From positions 98,254,226 through 98,318,225 of the forward strand of contig NC_086178.1 in assembly GCF_023053635.1 (NCBI RefSeq): a stretch of 64,000 nt of DNA, in the 5' to 3' direction. Below, piece after piece: positions 1-11,647 of the stretch. A program made the translations under genes and the position numbers. Below the pieces are notes generated by a model. That model ran no database searches. It worked only from the letters and a program-made list of their open reading frames with translations, and was not told the DNA's origin. This DNA is from Elgaria multicarinata webbii. Lineage: Eukaryota; Chordata; Lepidosauria; Squamata; Anguidae. Each line of letters starts with the position of its first letter. Positions within the stretch are counted from its first letter, which is position 1.

Positions 1-348
1 GGAGGAAGCTGTGTGACTTGTTCTCCGTCTCTGGCTGAAAACCTCTACAGATGTCATCAAGGGATTGCAGACTCAAGCACCTTTAAAGTGGTGCCATTTA
101 TGGCAATGAGGAGGTTGTAGAAAAGAGGTGATTACTAAAGAGTCAGAGAGGTTGATTTTTAGGAAGTTTTCAGTTGTCAATGAAAGATTTGACAGCAATT
201 CACTGTCAGGACAGCTGGAATGCAGGTTTCTGCAGGAAGGTATTACTAGAGAACTAGCAATAAACATTATCCCAAGAAGTCTGACTGGCAGGTGGGGAGA
301 GTTCTTCCCTCCAGTCTGGCAGCTGCCACCATCCTCTGTTGGCTTGAG
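1..348 (+). other. CCDC6 intron 1, unique sequence
   Basis: No gene, repeat or conserved element recognised. It is assigned to intron 1 only because exon 2 lies downstream. Confidence 0.6.
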
Positions 349-886
349 GAGTTTATTTATTTATTTATTACATTTTTATACCGCCCAATAGCCAAAGCTC
401 TCTGGGCAACTCACAAAAATTAAAACCATGAAAAGCATAGTAAAACAACCTACAGTCTGAAAACACAAATACAAAATACAATATAAAAAGCACAACCAGG
501 ATAAAACCACACAGCAGAAGTCGATATAGATTAAAATACGGAATTAAAACCGCAAGTTTAAATTTAAGTTGAATTAGGTGTTAAAATACTGAGAAAATAA
601 AAAGGTCTTCAGCTGGTGACGAAAAGAATACAGTGTAGGGGCCAGGCGAACCTCTCTGTGGAGCTCATGCCACAGCTGGGGTGCCACAGCAGAGAAGGCC
701 CTCCTCCTAGTAGCCACCTGCCTCACTTCCCTTGGCAGGGGCTTACGGAAAAGGACCCCTGTGGATGATCTCAAGGTCCTGGCAGGTACATATGGGAGGA
801 GGTGTTCCTTCAGATAACCTGGCCCCAAGTTGGTCAATGTTGCTTTAGTTCTGGCTGGCACCACAAGCAAATGTTGCATCAGCTAG
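349..886 (-). mobile_element. L2-type LINE 3' end, family A
   Basis: On the minus strand a frame reads LGPGYLKEHLLPYVPARTL, then RRAFSAVAPQLWHELHREVR and a tail of FRHQLKTFLFSQ. This is the C-terminus of L2-clade LINE ORF2 (the APQLWNxLP ... LKTFLF block). It is followed by an A/T-rich 3' UTR, the motif gagagctttggctattgggc and a TTTA-type tail at 349-370. 5' truncated, as LINEs usually are. The same 3' end recurs at 7.2, 31.1, 37.9, 47.9-48.2, 52.6 and 61.0 kb. Confidence 0.85.
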
Positions 887-1011
887 CCAGACCTCTCAAA
901 TAACTGCTCTCACCAACAGGGAATGATGGGAATACTCACAGAAGTCAGAGTAGTTGCTTCACTGTGTGCAGATTGCAGCATTCCTAGCATGCATTGCTTA
1001 CAGAAGTAGAC

Positions 1012-1158
1012 GGGAAGCTGCTTTATACCAGATCAGGCCATTGATCCATCCACCTCAGTATTGTCAACACTGTTTTAGGGTGGAGTTTTCCCCAGTCCTA
1101 TGGAGATGCCTGGGACTATCTGCTTGCAAAGCATAGGCTTTCCCACTAAACTATACAT
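1012..1158 (-). mobile_element. tRNA-derived SINE, minus strand
   Basis: The reverse complement starts tagtttagtgggaaagcc, then tgctttgcaagcagatagtc, a degraded tRNA A-box/anticodon region. It is followed by a body with caatactgaggtggatgga and a tail near agcttcccg. The same family occurs at 37.7 and 43.4 kb, where the tRNA head is clearer (gcaaagcaccTGCTTTGCATGCAGAAGG type). Confidence 0.75.
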
Positions 1159-1404
1159 CCTTATCAGTCATTACCTTGCTCACACAAGTACATCACATTA
1201 TTTACAGGGGTTAGCTGGTTGATGGACCATCCAAGCTGCAGGCTGCAGAAAGGAGCCAGGGAAAGCTGTTGCCAGGTTATGGTACAGCAACATAGTAGGA
1301 TACAATATATCTTTCCTAGTCTTGCTTGGCCTGGAGTACAGCCTTTCGTCTCCCTGTAATGGGTTTGTTGTACTCTGAGCTCAGCCAGGGAGAGTTGCTC
1401 CCCT

Positions 1405-1422
1405 CCCCCCCCCCCCCCCCCC
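1405..1422. repeat. Poly-C tract
   Basis: Eighteen consecutive C on the + strand. Such tracts are often mis-sized in assemblies. A similar shorter one lies at about 16507-16520. Confidence 0.95.
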
Positions 1423-1807
1423 GGCTGCAAACTGGTCTGCAATTCCTACTACATTAATGTCAAGTACGATAAGTGAATGGAAGCTGAGTATTGCCCTTAT
1501 ATGTAACGCGATTCACAATAGCCAGCCTAATGACTGTAGTGGTGGGATGTGAGAGGGCCTGTGTTTTGTGATGGCTAAAAGTATTTGTACTCAGTTGCAG
1601 TAATCGTAGTACGTTGGCAGAAATAAATTACTATATATAGATCTGCACTTGGTATAGGAAAACCTGCTACCTGTCTAGGAGTTTAAAGACAAACAAATGG
1701 AAACAGACCACATCTAGAAACACATTATGTGGCCCCATTGCTAATTCATGTAGAGCAAGGCCCAGTTTTGTCCATGGGTGCAGCAGCATATATGTTGCTA
1801 TCTGCTG

Positions 1808-1808
<1 letters not shown>

Positions 1809-1841
<33 letters not shown>

Positions 1842-2292
1842 TATTTATATAGCACCATCAATGTACATGGTGCTGTACAGAGTAAAACAGTAAATAGCAA
1901 GACTCTGCCGCATAGGCTTACAATCTAATAAAATCATAGTAAAACAATAAGGAGGGGAAGAGAATGCCAACAGGTACAGGGAAGGGTAAGCAGGCACAGG
2001 GTAGGGAAAAACTAACAGTAGAAAGTAACAGTAGAAGTCTGCACAACATCAAGTTTTAAAAGCTTTAGGAAAAAGAAAAGTTTTTAGTTGAGCTTTAAAA
2101 GCTGTGGTTGAACTTGTAGTTCTCAAATGTTCTGGAAGAGCGTTCCAGGCGTAAGGGGCAGCAGACGAAAATGGACGAAGCCGAGCAAGGGAAGTAGAGG
2201 CCCTTGGGCAGGCGAGAAACATGGCATCAGAGGAGCGAAGAGCACGAGCGGGGCAATAGTGTGAGATGAGAGAGGAGAGATAGTGGTTACCT
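1809..2292 (-). mobile_element. L2-type LINE 3' end, family B
   Basis: The minus strand encodes RPFSSAAPYAWNALPEHLRT then FKAQLKTFLFPKAF, the same L2 C-terminal block as family A but with a different 3' UTR. It ends in gatggtgctatataaataa plus an (ATT)n tail at 1809-1850. A second copy of this tail lies at 49925-50006. Confidence 0.85.
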
Positions 2293-2511
2293 GGATCAGA
2301 GCTTTAGTGTTTAATTTATTGTGTTGCTGTCTTTGTTGGGGGAGTGAACCAGAGGAATTGTGTATGTTGGTGTCCAGTACCTTTTGAGATTAAGCGACAA
2401 AAGGAAAAAGTGAGCAGAGAAACATGTAAGGCACAGTCGAATCCATTGCTGGCACCTGGATCTTGTTCTCTCCTGGTTTCTTGGTCTTTAAGAAATATGT
2501 TTCTCTTACAG

Positions 2512-2661
2512 CAAGCAAGGGCAGAGCAAGAAGAAGAATTTATCAGTAATACCCTGTTTAAGAAGATTCAAGCTTTGCAGAAGGAGAAGGAGACACTTGC
2601 AGTGAACTATGAAAAGGAGGAAGAATTTCTCACTAATGAGCTCTCAAGAAAGCTGATGCAG
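2512..2661 (+). CDS. CCDC6: CCDC6 exon 2 (internal coding exon)
   Basis: Internal exon of coiled-coil domain containing 6. It encodes 50 residues starting [12 protein letters not shown] and ending NELSRKLMQ, which I recall as identical to human CCDC6 residues 102-151. The acceptor is ttcttacag and the donor is GTATGT; the exon begins and ends in phase 0. The peptide is almost pure heptad-type E/K/L coiled coil. CCDC6 is a mostly cytoplasmic and nuclear coiled-coil protein known in mammals as an ATM substrate and partner of protein phosphatase 4 in the DNA-damage checkpoint, and as the 5' partner of RET in thyroid-cancer fusions. The upstream exon, holding the start codon and glycine-rich N-terminus, is outside the window. 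Identification rests on recalled family sequence; every residue fits, so I am very sure. Confidence 0.97.
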
Positions 2662-2980
2662 GTATGTAGTTTTTCAGCTCGGCTTTTCATGAAAAAAAAT
2701 CTACTTCAGAGGATTGAGCTAGAGTGTGGTTTGGAGATATGCTTGGTATCGTTGTAGTCATAGCATCAAAAATTGTAGTTTGAAAACTTGAAAGTGGAGA
2801 AAGGAAATGCTGGATAAACTTGAAAAGGACACCAAAGATTAAAGCTGCTTTATATTTAACAACCTGCTTGATCATCACAGGTAACTAGGAATTTTATCCA
2901 GGTGAGTGAGCAGGCTTGCAGAGAACTTCCCTTTCCTTTGGGGCCAACAAGGAAATGTAGCAGACTGACATAGCATGCTC

Positions 2981-3269
2981 TTGAACAATTTCCTTGGGGA
3001 AAGTCTGTGCCTTAGAAACTACCAAATATCCCAGTTTTTTAAATGTATTTTAAAACCTGTTGTTTTTATATCTGTTAATGTCTGGGATTTAACTAGTTAC
3101 TTGATTAAAGAACCTCAACTACCCTTAGATCTCAAGGTGCTATCTCAAGTAACTAGTTAAATCCCAGTCATTTAACATATAAAAACCAGCAGATTCTAAA
3201 ATATCTTTTAAGTGACTGAGATACCTGGTAGTTTCTAAGGCACAGACTTTCCCCAAGAAAAATGTTCAA
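2981..3269. repeat. Long inverted repeat / foldback element in intron 2
   Basis: The left arm, about 2981-3107, and right arm, about 3145-3269, are reverse complements over most of their length (for example CTTGGGGAAAGTCTGTGCC and, on the other arm, GGCACAGACTTTCCCCAAG). The loop is about 40 bases. Flanks tagcatgctc and tagtgtgctt may be a diverged target-site duplication. It is probably a palindromic MITE, and if transcribed with the intron it would fold into a long hairpin. Confidence 0.9.
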
Positions 3270-5825
3270 TAGTGTGCTTTTTTCACTATGAATAAAAAAT
3301 ATTTTATTTTCAGAAATCCATCTAGCCTATTGTTTTGCATATATTTTAATTTAAGTAAAGGTATGTGGTCCCAGGTGGTCCCTTTCTTCTTCAGCTGATT
3401 CTACCTATGGCAGTTATCCCTTCCAATTTGCATATTTCCTCTGGGAGTTTCTGAAGTTGTAATGTTATCTGTAGGAATCTGGAGTGAGAATGGAATTGCA
3501 GAGATTTTTTTTTAAAGGTTTCTCATAGCAACATGGGCCATTTAGAATGTAATGATAATAAACTCTGGAATATTAAGCTGGGGACTGGTCCTGGTTCCAT
3601 ATTGTAGTTTAGTTTGGACATAATGGGAAATTTAGGTTTTTAGTAACCACGATACAAATGCTGAGGTGACCGTGGGAGGGAAGAGGTGATGTGAGTGCAT
3701 GGACACAATGCTCATTGCTGGCTTAAGAAACTGGGTTTAATAAACCATGATTTATTAAGCTGGGATCATTATGTCTGAACTTGCTGATAGATTACACCTT
3801 TTGCTCTATCATGAAGTTACTTTTAAAAGAGAAATTGACCTGAGTTGTTCTTATCCATGTAAGGAACAGATGTTACAATGTTTCTTCAGCTGTGCTGGGT
3901 GTAGAGTTCTTGCTCAGTTTACTTAAGTATTTTTAAAGTTAAAGGATTAAACTCACTTCTTTTGCACTGTCTGCAACCCAGGAATATTGCAATTCCTCTG
4001 GAATTGTGAGCTATGGGATCTCAAATACTGTAAACACAGAATTCTTTTTCTGCAGTAGTGCATATTGTAGGATTTTTGCATTGATTTGCTTAATTTATTG
4101 TCCTGTAGAAAACTCCGGTTCAAGGTGATGGATTTTTGTTTTTTCTGCTCTGTATGGCATGATTAGTCGTGCAGTTTACAAGGTCCCTGATTGCTAATAC
4201 ATCATACCATTGCAAAACAGTTAGCAAATCGCCAGTGTCATAATGCCTGAGCGCATGCATTGTTGAACTTTTGCCTTTCACAATGTGGGGACTTAAACAG
4301 TGGATTCAAAGAGGCATCTGGAAAATGCTTCCAGAAGGTTTTTTCAGTACACTGTAAATACAAAAGCTGACTCTGGGTGTGAGAGCTGTGGATCTCTGAT
4401 TTGCAGTGTGGCAGGAATTTCCCAGATCAGCATGATTTGCATTGTGGTTGAAAAAACACTGATGTATCAGCTTTTCAGTTTTAACGTAAGAAGGTACTGA
4501 TTTGAAATAACCTTTGAACCAAACAGATTAATTGTTTTTAAAAGCTTGCTTACACATACAAGTGGATAATTTATTCAGATTCCCACCTTTTCTAAGAACA
4601 TATTCCCCCCCACCCCCACCCACAATAATAGGTCATAACACATTGTGCTTGACTTGGCTGTAAAACACCTAGATGTTGCTTTTAGTAAAACTGTGTATTA
4701 ATGTATTGGCCTGGCAAAGCCTCTTAATTCAACATGCTGTACATAACACAGTGATGGGTTCCATAGATAATGCACAGCAAAACTCCTTGAAGAGGAAGTA
4801 ACTCATTAGCAGGCATTTTGGAATGGAGTATACTTGTCAGAAGAAAAACTTTTAGAGACAGATTAATGTAGAACAAAACGTGCGTGGAGCTGTGTGTACA
4901 TGGGTATGAATTCTTTGTGTGGAAGTGGAATATGTAACTTGTTTAACGCACTAGTTGGTTTGAATCTTCAGCTTAAGAAAATTAGCTGTAGTCCCACACA
5001 CATCCAACATGCTGCATAGTGGAGTTGGACGTGATACCAACTCTATACAATAGCACCTGTGGGCACCACTACCTCCTCAGACACCTTTCTTAGCACTCGC
5101 TGAGGTGCCCTGCCCCTCCTCTTCCATACTGGCAGCTGGGATCAAAGGAAAAGTGAGGGCCTCTAGCTGCTCCCATCTTCTTTTCCCATGAATACCTCTG
5201 GACCACATGTGGGGCTCAGAGACATTCTTACGAAATGAAGATGGCAAGTGGTTGCAGGCCAATACTTTCATTGGTAGGACACTCATTTTGTGGTGGTGCC
5301 CAGGACAGTTTCCTCAAATTGCCAAATGTCCACACAGGCCCAAAAAGGTCACCTACTCCTTGGCTAGAATTATGTTTTAATCAAGTGGATTCAATGTTCT
5401 GGTTTTTCTTAAACTTTTATCCCTGGGCACCCTTTCCGCTTTTAACAATTTGTAAGATGGTAAGACAGCTGAATACTGCCCCAGTCATGCCAAACAGCAA
5501 AAGGTTAGCTAGCTCTTTTGTGTCCTTATATTTAGACTTGTAGAGTACAAAAGCAAGCACATTCACCATAGCTGGGATAGAAATTTCCTATTCATTGTAA
5601 TTATAAAGGTGTCATTTTAAAATGCATGGAAATGTTCTTTGCTTTTTATTTATTTTATAATTTACCTATCTTTAATGTTTGCCATTTTAAGAACATTCTG
5701 GTAATATTAGTTATGTTTTCAGATCTCCTTGTACAAAAGCACCAGTACAAATAAATTAAATGTTGCTTATAAATGTAGTTTTAAAAATCTTACATCTTGC
5801 GTTCCAATATCAATTCTGACCATAG
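3270..5825 (+). other. CCDC6 intron 2, mostly unique
   Basis: No gene seen. About 3720-3780 holds a degraded MITE-like stretch (ataaaccatgatttattaagc with ttatgtctgaac). The rest is AT-rich sequence without a recognisable element. Confidence 0.5.
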
Positions 5826-6119
<294 letters not shown>

Positions 6120-6333
6120 TAAGAAGACCTGTTTTGTGGGATGGGGAGCCTAGATGCAAGGAAGCTGAAGGAAAGGTGGAGCATAAGTACTGGGCTGAAA
6201 AAGAAGGACGTGAAGGTTTGTTAGTGGAGAATTAGGCTTGAAGAAAAAGGCAGACGAACAGGGAATTCAGGTGAGAAGGGGCTTTAAGGAAACTTCACTG
6301 CACTATTTTTAGACTAATTTTTTATTATAAATT

Positions 6334-6760
6334 TCAACAAAATAAAAGAAGGGGAAATGTAGCTATATAGATTAGAATAGATCATTTTCAATGTATACTA
6401 TACATAAACTTTCAATAAAAGCAGACCAAATATTCATATAAGTGTTGTAAGGTTCTCAATTCATTACATTATCAGGGGTGAGTATTGATCCGTCCAATGC
6501 TGTAATGCCATTCTTTTAGCTGTCAGAAGGGATGGAGACTCCACTCACTTCCAGGAAGCAGGTAGATAATCTAAAAGAGCATGTACATCAGTAAACATTA
6601 AGGAGTGTTCCAATGCAAAATGTACCCATATACTTCACAGCAATTAAGATCAGAAGGGACTCTATATTAGTCTTTTTTGTCTTGTGGGCCACATTCTCTC
6701 AGAGAATGTAGCCCAAATGTTATAGCTACATTTCCCCTTCTTTTCTTTTGTTGAAATGTT
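6334..6760. mobile_element. Terminal-inverted-repeat DNA element (MITE-like)
   Basis: An approximately 35-bp inverted repeat (ATTTCAACAAAA then GAAGGGGAAATGTAGCTATA at 6337-6369, reverse complement at about 6721-6760) brackets about 350 bases without coding potential. Just inside the right arm is a small perfect hairpin near 6696-6725. Superfamily not identified. Confidence 0.7.
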
Positions 6761-6931
6761 GGCAGCCACATACCAGTTGTTAGTGGGGCCAGAACCAACC
6801 CATGCTCTTCTCTTCAGATAGTCACCACCCTACATGTTTTTCTCACAAAAATATTGAGAAAGACAGAGGCTGCATTCAGATGCCATGATAGTGGATTAAT
6901 AGTCAATTCACAGTTGGTTATTTTGTGGGTA

Positions 6932-7492
6932 TGAGCCTCGTGTGGCAGAGAGTGGTAAGCGGCAGTTACTGCAGCCGAAACTCTCCCCACGGCCTGAGTT
7001 CAATCCCAGCGGAAGCTGGTTCTCAGGCAGCCGGCTCAGGTTGACTCAGCCTTCCATCCTTCCGAGGTCGGTACAATGAGTACCCAGCTAGCTGGGGGAA
7101 AGTTAACTGCGACTGGGGAAGGCAATGGCAAACCACCCCACTACAAAGTCTGCCAAGATTTTTTATTCTCCCAGTATTTTAACACTTAATTTTAACTTAA
7201 ATTTAAATTTTACTGTTTTAACTCTGTATTTTAATTTTATATCAATTTTGCTGCGTGGTTTTTATTCTGGTTGTGCTTTTTATATTGTATTGTGTATTTG
7301 TGCTTTTAACTTGTTGATTGCCTTACTATGATTTTAATTTTTGTGAACCATCCAGAGAGCTTCGGCTATTGGGCGGTATAGAAATGTAATAAATAAATAC
7401 ATAAGAAAACACCAGCGGAAGCAGGCGTCCCTCTAGGAGTCAGCAATGACTCAAGTGCTTGCATGAGGGGTTCCTTTCCTTCCCCCCTGCCC
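6932..7492 (+). mobile_element. tRNA-derived SINE with perfect 13-bp target duplication
   Basis: The body has ctgagttcaatcccagcgga (box B-like ggttcaatcc), ccttccgaggtcggtacaat and ggcaatggcaaaccacccc, hallmarks of squamate tRNA SINEs of the Sauria type. The tail ends ttcctttccttcc. TATTTTGTGGGTA stands at both 6919-6931 and 7493-7505. The SINE itself is split by an L2 tail. Confidence 0.9.
7159..7402 (+). mobile_element. L2 family A 3' end nested in the SINE
   Basis: 3' UTR of the L2 family, with gagagcttcggctattgggc followed by a gtaataaataaata tail. The four-base repeat AAGA stands at 7155-7158 and 7403-7406, consistent with a short target duplication. SINE sequence resumes directly afterwards. 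Confidence 0.85.
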
Positions 7493-7697
7493 TATTTTGT
7501 GGGTACTCCCTACACAGAGAAATAACCAACTGTGAATTGGTTATAAGCAACTGTGAGTAGATTATTAATCCATGGTTTGCTGACTATTTCAACAAAATAA
7601 CCCACCAAGAGTTAAAAAAAACAATCCCACTACCTGACACAATAACCCACGGTGGGTTAAAATAACCCAGCACGGGTTATCATGTCATCCGAACCCA

Positions 7698-10429
7698 ATC
7701 AGAGTGTGGAGAGGTGATCACAGCCTTCATCCCTCTCCAAATTGCTGTTGACATGGATCCATAATTCCCCCATCTATTTACACACACCCCTCCCCACAAT
7801 TCATTCACTTATACACAGTACCAAATCCATTCGCACACACTCTTTTACTCTTCCTGCCCCAATCCATCCACGCTCACACACATGGACTATAAAAGGGCAA
7901 CGGTGCCTTTTGAAAGCACAAATAAAGCTGGATCCACATTTTCAAAGCCCTCATTTCCCTTTGCCTGGATGAGGCCAATCCAGGGAAGAGACACCTTTTG
8001 AAAATGCTTGGCTCTCCCTGCCCAGGCAGATGTTGAAGGCGCAGAGCTGCCAGAGATACCACAGATTTGCCATCACTGGTTTAGAGGGCGGAAAGAGGAT
8101 TCATATGAAGGGTATTTGAAAGTTTAGGGAGATTCAAGAAATTCGGAGGAAGTATGTAGTGGCATGGAAAAGAGGGCCATGAGGAAATAATGGGTGATTG
8201 AGACATGGAGTTGAAGGTGGGGGAGGCCATGGAGAAAGCAGCTTGGGGGCTGTGCACAGTTGGCAAGAAGGAAGTAGGCAGCCAAGCCAAACCTGAAGGG
8301 CCAGGGACTGTGACCTTGGGAGCCAAAGAGGCAGAGGGGTGGCTAGGTCTAGGCTCTTGACCCTGGCAATTGTGGCTTCTATCGTGACTGCAACATTGTG
8401 GTTTGGCAACACTATAAGGGAGCAGTGAGGACAGGAAAAGCATGGGGTGCCAGATGTCATAGATTGAGTTGAACTTGCCAGCCAGGTCTTCATGTCTACC
8501 ACAAACTTTCAGACTACAAACACTCTACAACAATTAATCATACAATTAACTATCTTCCTTGAGAGAAAAATGCTTGTAAAGTCTGTTTTTTAAATAATAA
8601 TAATAATGATGATGATGATGATGGCACGCTTGGAATGGTGGGAATTTCTAGGTGGCAAAGGAACTGAAACAGCCGAGTTGTATTCTATGCTAATGCTGGG
8701 GAAGCTCTAGTTGCCCAGACTTACTAAAATTTGATATTGGCGCATAAGGTATTTTTACTGCCCGGCCCCTTGTCTCCCTCCATTGTATCTCCCATGCTGT
8801 GAATAAAGTCGTAGGGCATTTGAAAGCATTTATTAAATTCATGCCTAGCACTTCAAAACAGCCTTTAGGATAATAAGATGGAGCATTCCAGCATAGGCTT
8901 TGCTGGCCAGTAGTCTTCTTAATCAGGTGTATGGACTGAGAAGGGGATATTCTGCAGTCCTGTTAATGAAAACCACAGAATTATGCAGAATGAATAGTAG
9001 CGTTCTAGGTAAGTGTACTAGATTGCACATGGGGGGAGGGTTTCCTAATTTTCATTCTCCCCATATAAAAAATCCACTTCATGTAGTGAATTAACATGTG
9101 TTGGTCCATTATATTCAAAGAGCTGTGTACACAAGGGAGCATTCAGAAATAGGATTTCTCCTTAGTCTACAGTCTGGAGTAGTATAGTCCAGAATTTGAC
9201 CACCTCTTTATATATAAAGCGTAGAATGGGACCAGGGGTAGAAGGCCCAGTAATAGATATGATTACATCCTAATTGTTAACATAGATGTTGACTTGGGGA
9301 AAAAATCTGCCCCTTATGTAGAGGTTCAGACTTGTATTTTGAAACCCATTATTATTACTTTTAAAAGATGGGCCCTGAAAATAAGCCAGTTTTCTTAGTT
9401 ATCAACCCTCTTTTTGATTCTTGGCCTGCGGGGAGTGGGCAGGATTGATGAGATCAAGTCCCAATCAGCATTGGTCCTGGCTGCTAAAAGAGAGTGATCT
9501 GATGCTGCCTTCTGGGATGCAAGCTGAGCACTGGAGACTAGAGATGGAGTCTGGTACTTATTCCCCCTCATGGGGCAAGCAAAAGTTGGGGCTGAGTCAC
9601 CAGAGACCTGTTTTAGCCACAAGAGGAAGGGAGTGTATGGTCGTCTTCCAGCAATTAAGCAAGTAATGCCTTAAACAGTAGGGGATTGGTTCTGTGAATT
9701 CTTTCACTAATTGAGTAATGTTTAAATTGGCCCTTAGAATTGGGCATTTCAATGGGTGGATTCTGTTCAGTCATGGTAATCTCTTCATCTGGGGATCAAA
9801 GCGATTCACCATGATCTGTCTCCTATACATTAATCGCCCAGTATGTCTGTGAAAACACAGAGTTAAAAGCTTCTACCCTTCCAGGGTAGTTAGGAAAGAT
9901 GCTGTTCGTGTGAATTTCTGACCAGTGGTAATGAATGTTTGTTATATGGAGAACTAAAAAAAACAACAACAACTAGCGTCGCTGACTTGGGACAGGCCTT
10001 TTTGCCCAACGTTCTATGAAGTTCAAATTCTGAAGCCAGAAAAAAATATGTTTAGTTACCAAACTAATTCATAGTTCATACACAAATTTCATGCTGCAAA
10101 TGATGTCTTCTTTCTGACTTTGTAAAAATGTTTGGCATTAAAACACTTGTGTTGTATCCTCTCACATACGAACAGGGAAGCTAAAAGGTATCTAACGAAA
10201 GATCATGCCATAGACTGAGCTATATCGCAGGAAGTAAAAGAAGTAAAAGAAATGGCCTCTAGGGGGCAGTTGTCACCTAATTCACTACAAGCAGCTTTGC
10301 TTAAAATGATTTTGGTAGCTTACTGCAGGTTTTTATTATGGGTTAATCACTTCCTGTCTACCCTGGTTTTCATGGTCTAGACTAAAAGCCATTATGGTTT
10401 CTGAAACTAAAGCATTACTGGAGTTACTT
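7698..10429 (+). other. CCDC6 intron 3, no gene recognised
   Basis: Only a short (AAT)n(GAT)n microsatellite at about 8594-8623 stands out. Overlapping frames at 8.08-8.50 kb have no recognisable domain and are taken as chance. Confidence 0.5.
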
Positions 10430-10573
10430 CTGTGGGTTCTTTTTTGTTTTTATGTCGTTATTTTAATTGTAATTTTATTGTAGAATTTAAAACTACATTT
10501 TTATTTATGTGTGTGGTAAGCCATTTTGGAGCCAGGATACATGAAAAGCAAGTTAAAAATGTAATAAAATTAA
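10430..10573 (+). mobile_element. Degraded LINE 3' end
   Basis: T-rich 3' UTR followed by gtgtggtaagccattttgga and aaaaatgtaataaaattaaa, resembling an L2-type terminus. Old and short. Confidence 0.45.
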
Positions 10574-10918
10574 ATGCTATTAAAGAGGATTTCTGTGAAA
10601 TTATAGTAGTACACACAGACATCAGTACAAAAGATATTGAAGAGGCTAAAACTCTTTAATATGTATGTGTTATGACAAGTGAATTCTGGGTTAAATTTAA
10701 AATATAAGACGATTACGTCATTTAACCTTGAAGTAAGGTCACTGTATATAGTACGTTTAAAGCATACTTCACATTTAAAAAACAACTAGTACTACTTAGG
10801 GACATTCTCTACTGGTAAAGAATGTTGTGCAGACTTCAATGGTGGGAAAGGCTCCTATGAGAGGATCATTTTAGTGGTTTGTGCTTGGGAATGATTCCTT
10901 ATAAATTGCACCCAGTGA

Positions 10919-11213
10919 CCCTGTTTGGATATAATGGCAGCATTCAGCAGGAAATCAATCCTTGAATGCCACATTCGAGGGTTGTTTGCATAATGTCCAA
11001 ACAGGGACACTTTGGGTCGTTCATGGGTTAAACAACCCCAAGTTAATGCAAATGCCCTGTTCAGACATCATGAAAACAACCCTTGAATACGGCATTCAAT
11101 GGTTATTAATGGAAACAGGAGGCAGCTTGCGTACGGCACACATCCTTGCAATTAGTGGTTAATTAACCCACAATTTGCCACTGGATACCAGCATTTCGTC
11201 TGAACTGGGCCAG
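10919..11213. mobile_element. Two short palindromic MITEs side by side
   Basis: CCCTGTTTGGATATAATG at 10919 pairs with CATAATGTCCAAACAGGG ending near 11007, giving an element of about 90 bases. A second one runs from gccctgttcagacatcatg (about 11052) to cgtctgaactgggc (about 11212). Both use the GGCCCTGTTCAGA-type end found again at 15.7 and 62.3 kb. Confidence 0.65.
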
Positions 11214-11647
11214 TGTATACAGCTAACTAGAATGGAGTATGGGGCTTTCATTCCATGTCCCAATTGGTAGGTGATGATAGTGAGTTCCAAACACTTCAGA
11301 GCTTTGAACTTGCCTTATTTCAACAAATAGCTGGTGGTGCCTCAAAGTGTACTGTTGCCTGGTGTCTCACTTTGAACTAGAAGCTTGAGAGAGGGGCCCT
11401 TGAGCGTTTTGCCCCAGTAGAATCCAGCACATAATGAAAGCCTTTCAAATCCAGCTGTATTCCTTAACATTGATAAGTGAATGAGGCCTAATGAGTCTCT
11501 CTCTGCAGCTTCTTGCTATCACAGTGGGCTCCACAATACTGTGGAGTTGCATCTTTTGTTGATACAGTAAAATGTTGTTTTGAGCCTACAGATCTCCCTG
11601 GGACTTGCCTCCCTGGTGGAGATGCAGTGGAACCCATGGGAAATTGC

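Larger units (their letters stand above)
6873..7697. mobile_element. Foldback DNA transposon interrupted by a SINE
   Basis: The left end CATTCAGATGCCATGATA and the right end TATCATGTCATCCGAACC are imperfect terminal inverted repeats. Inside, AATAACCAACTGTGAATTG at about 7524-7542 pairs with its complement at 6904-6922. The interior carries aacccacggtgggtt-type palindromes shared with copies at 11.0, 15.7, 41.7 and 55.5 kb. A SINE with a 13-bp target-site duplication splits it. Confidence 0.75.

Noticed and set aside
8081-8502. Two overlapping antisense frames of about 120 codons
   Set aside because: No domain, no splice context, Ser/Pro-rich translation of ordinary intron sequence.
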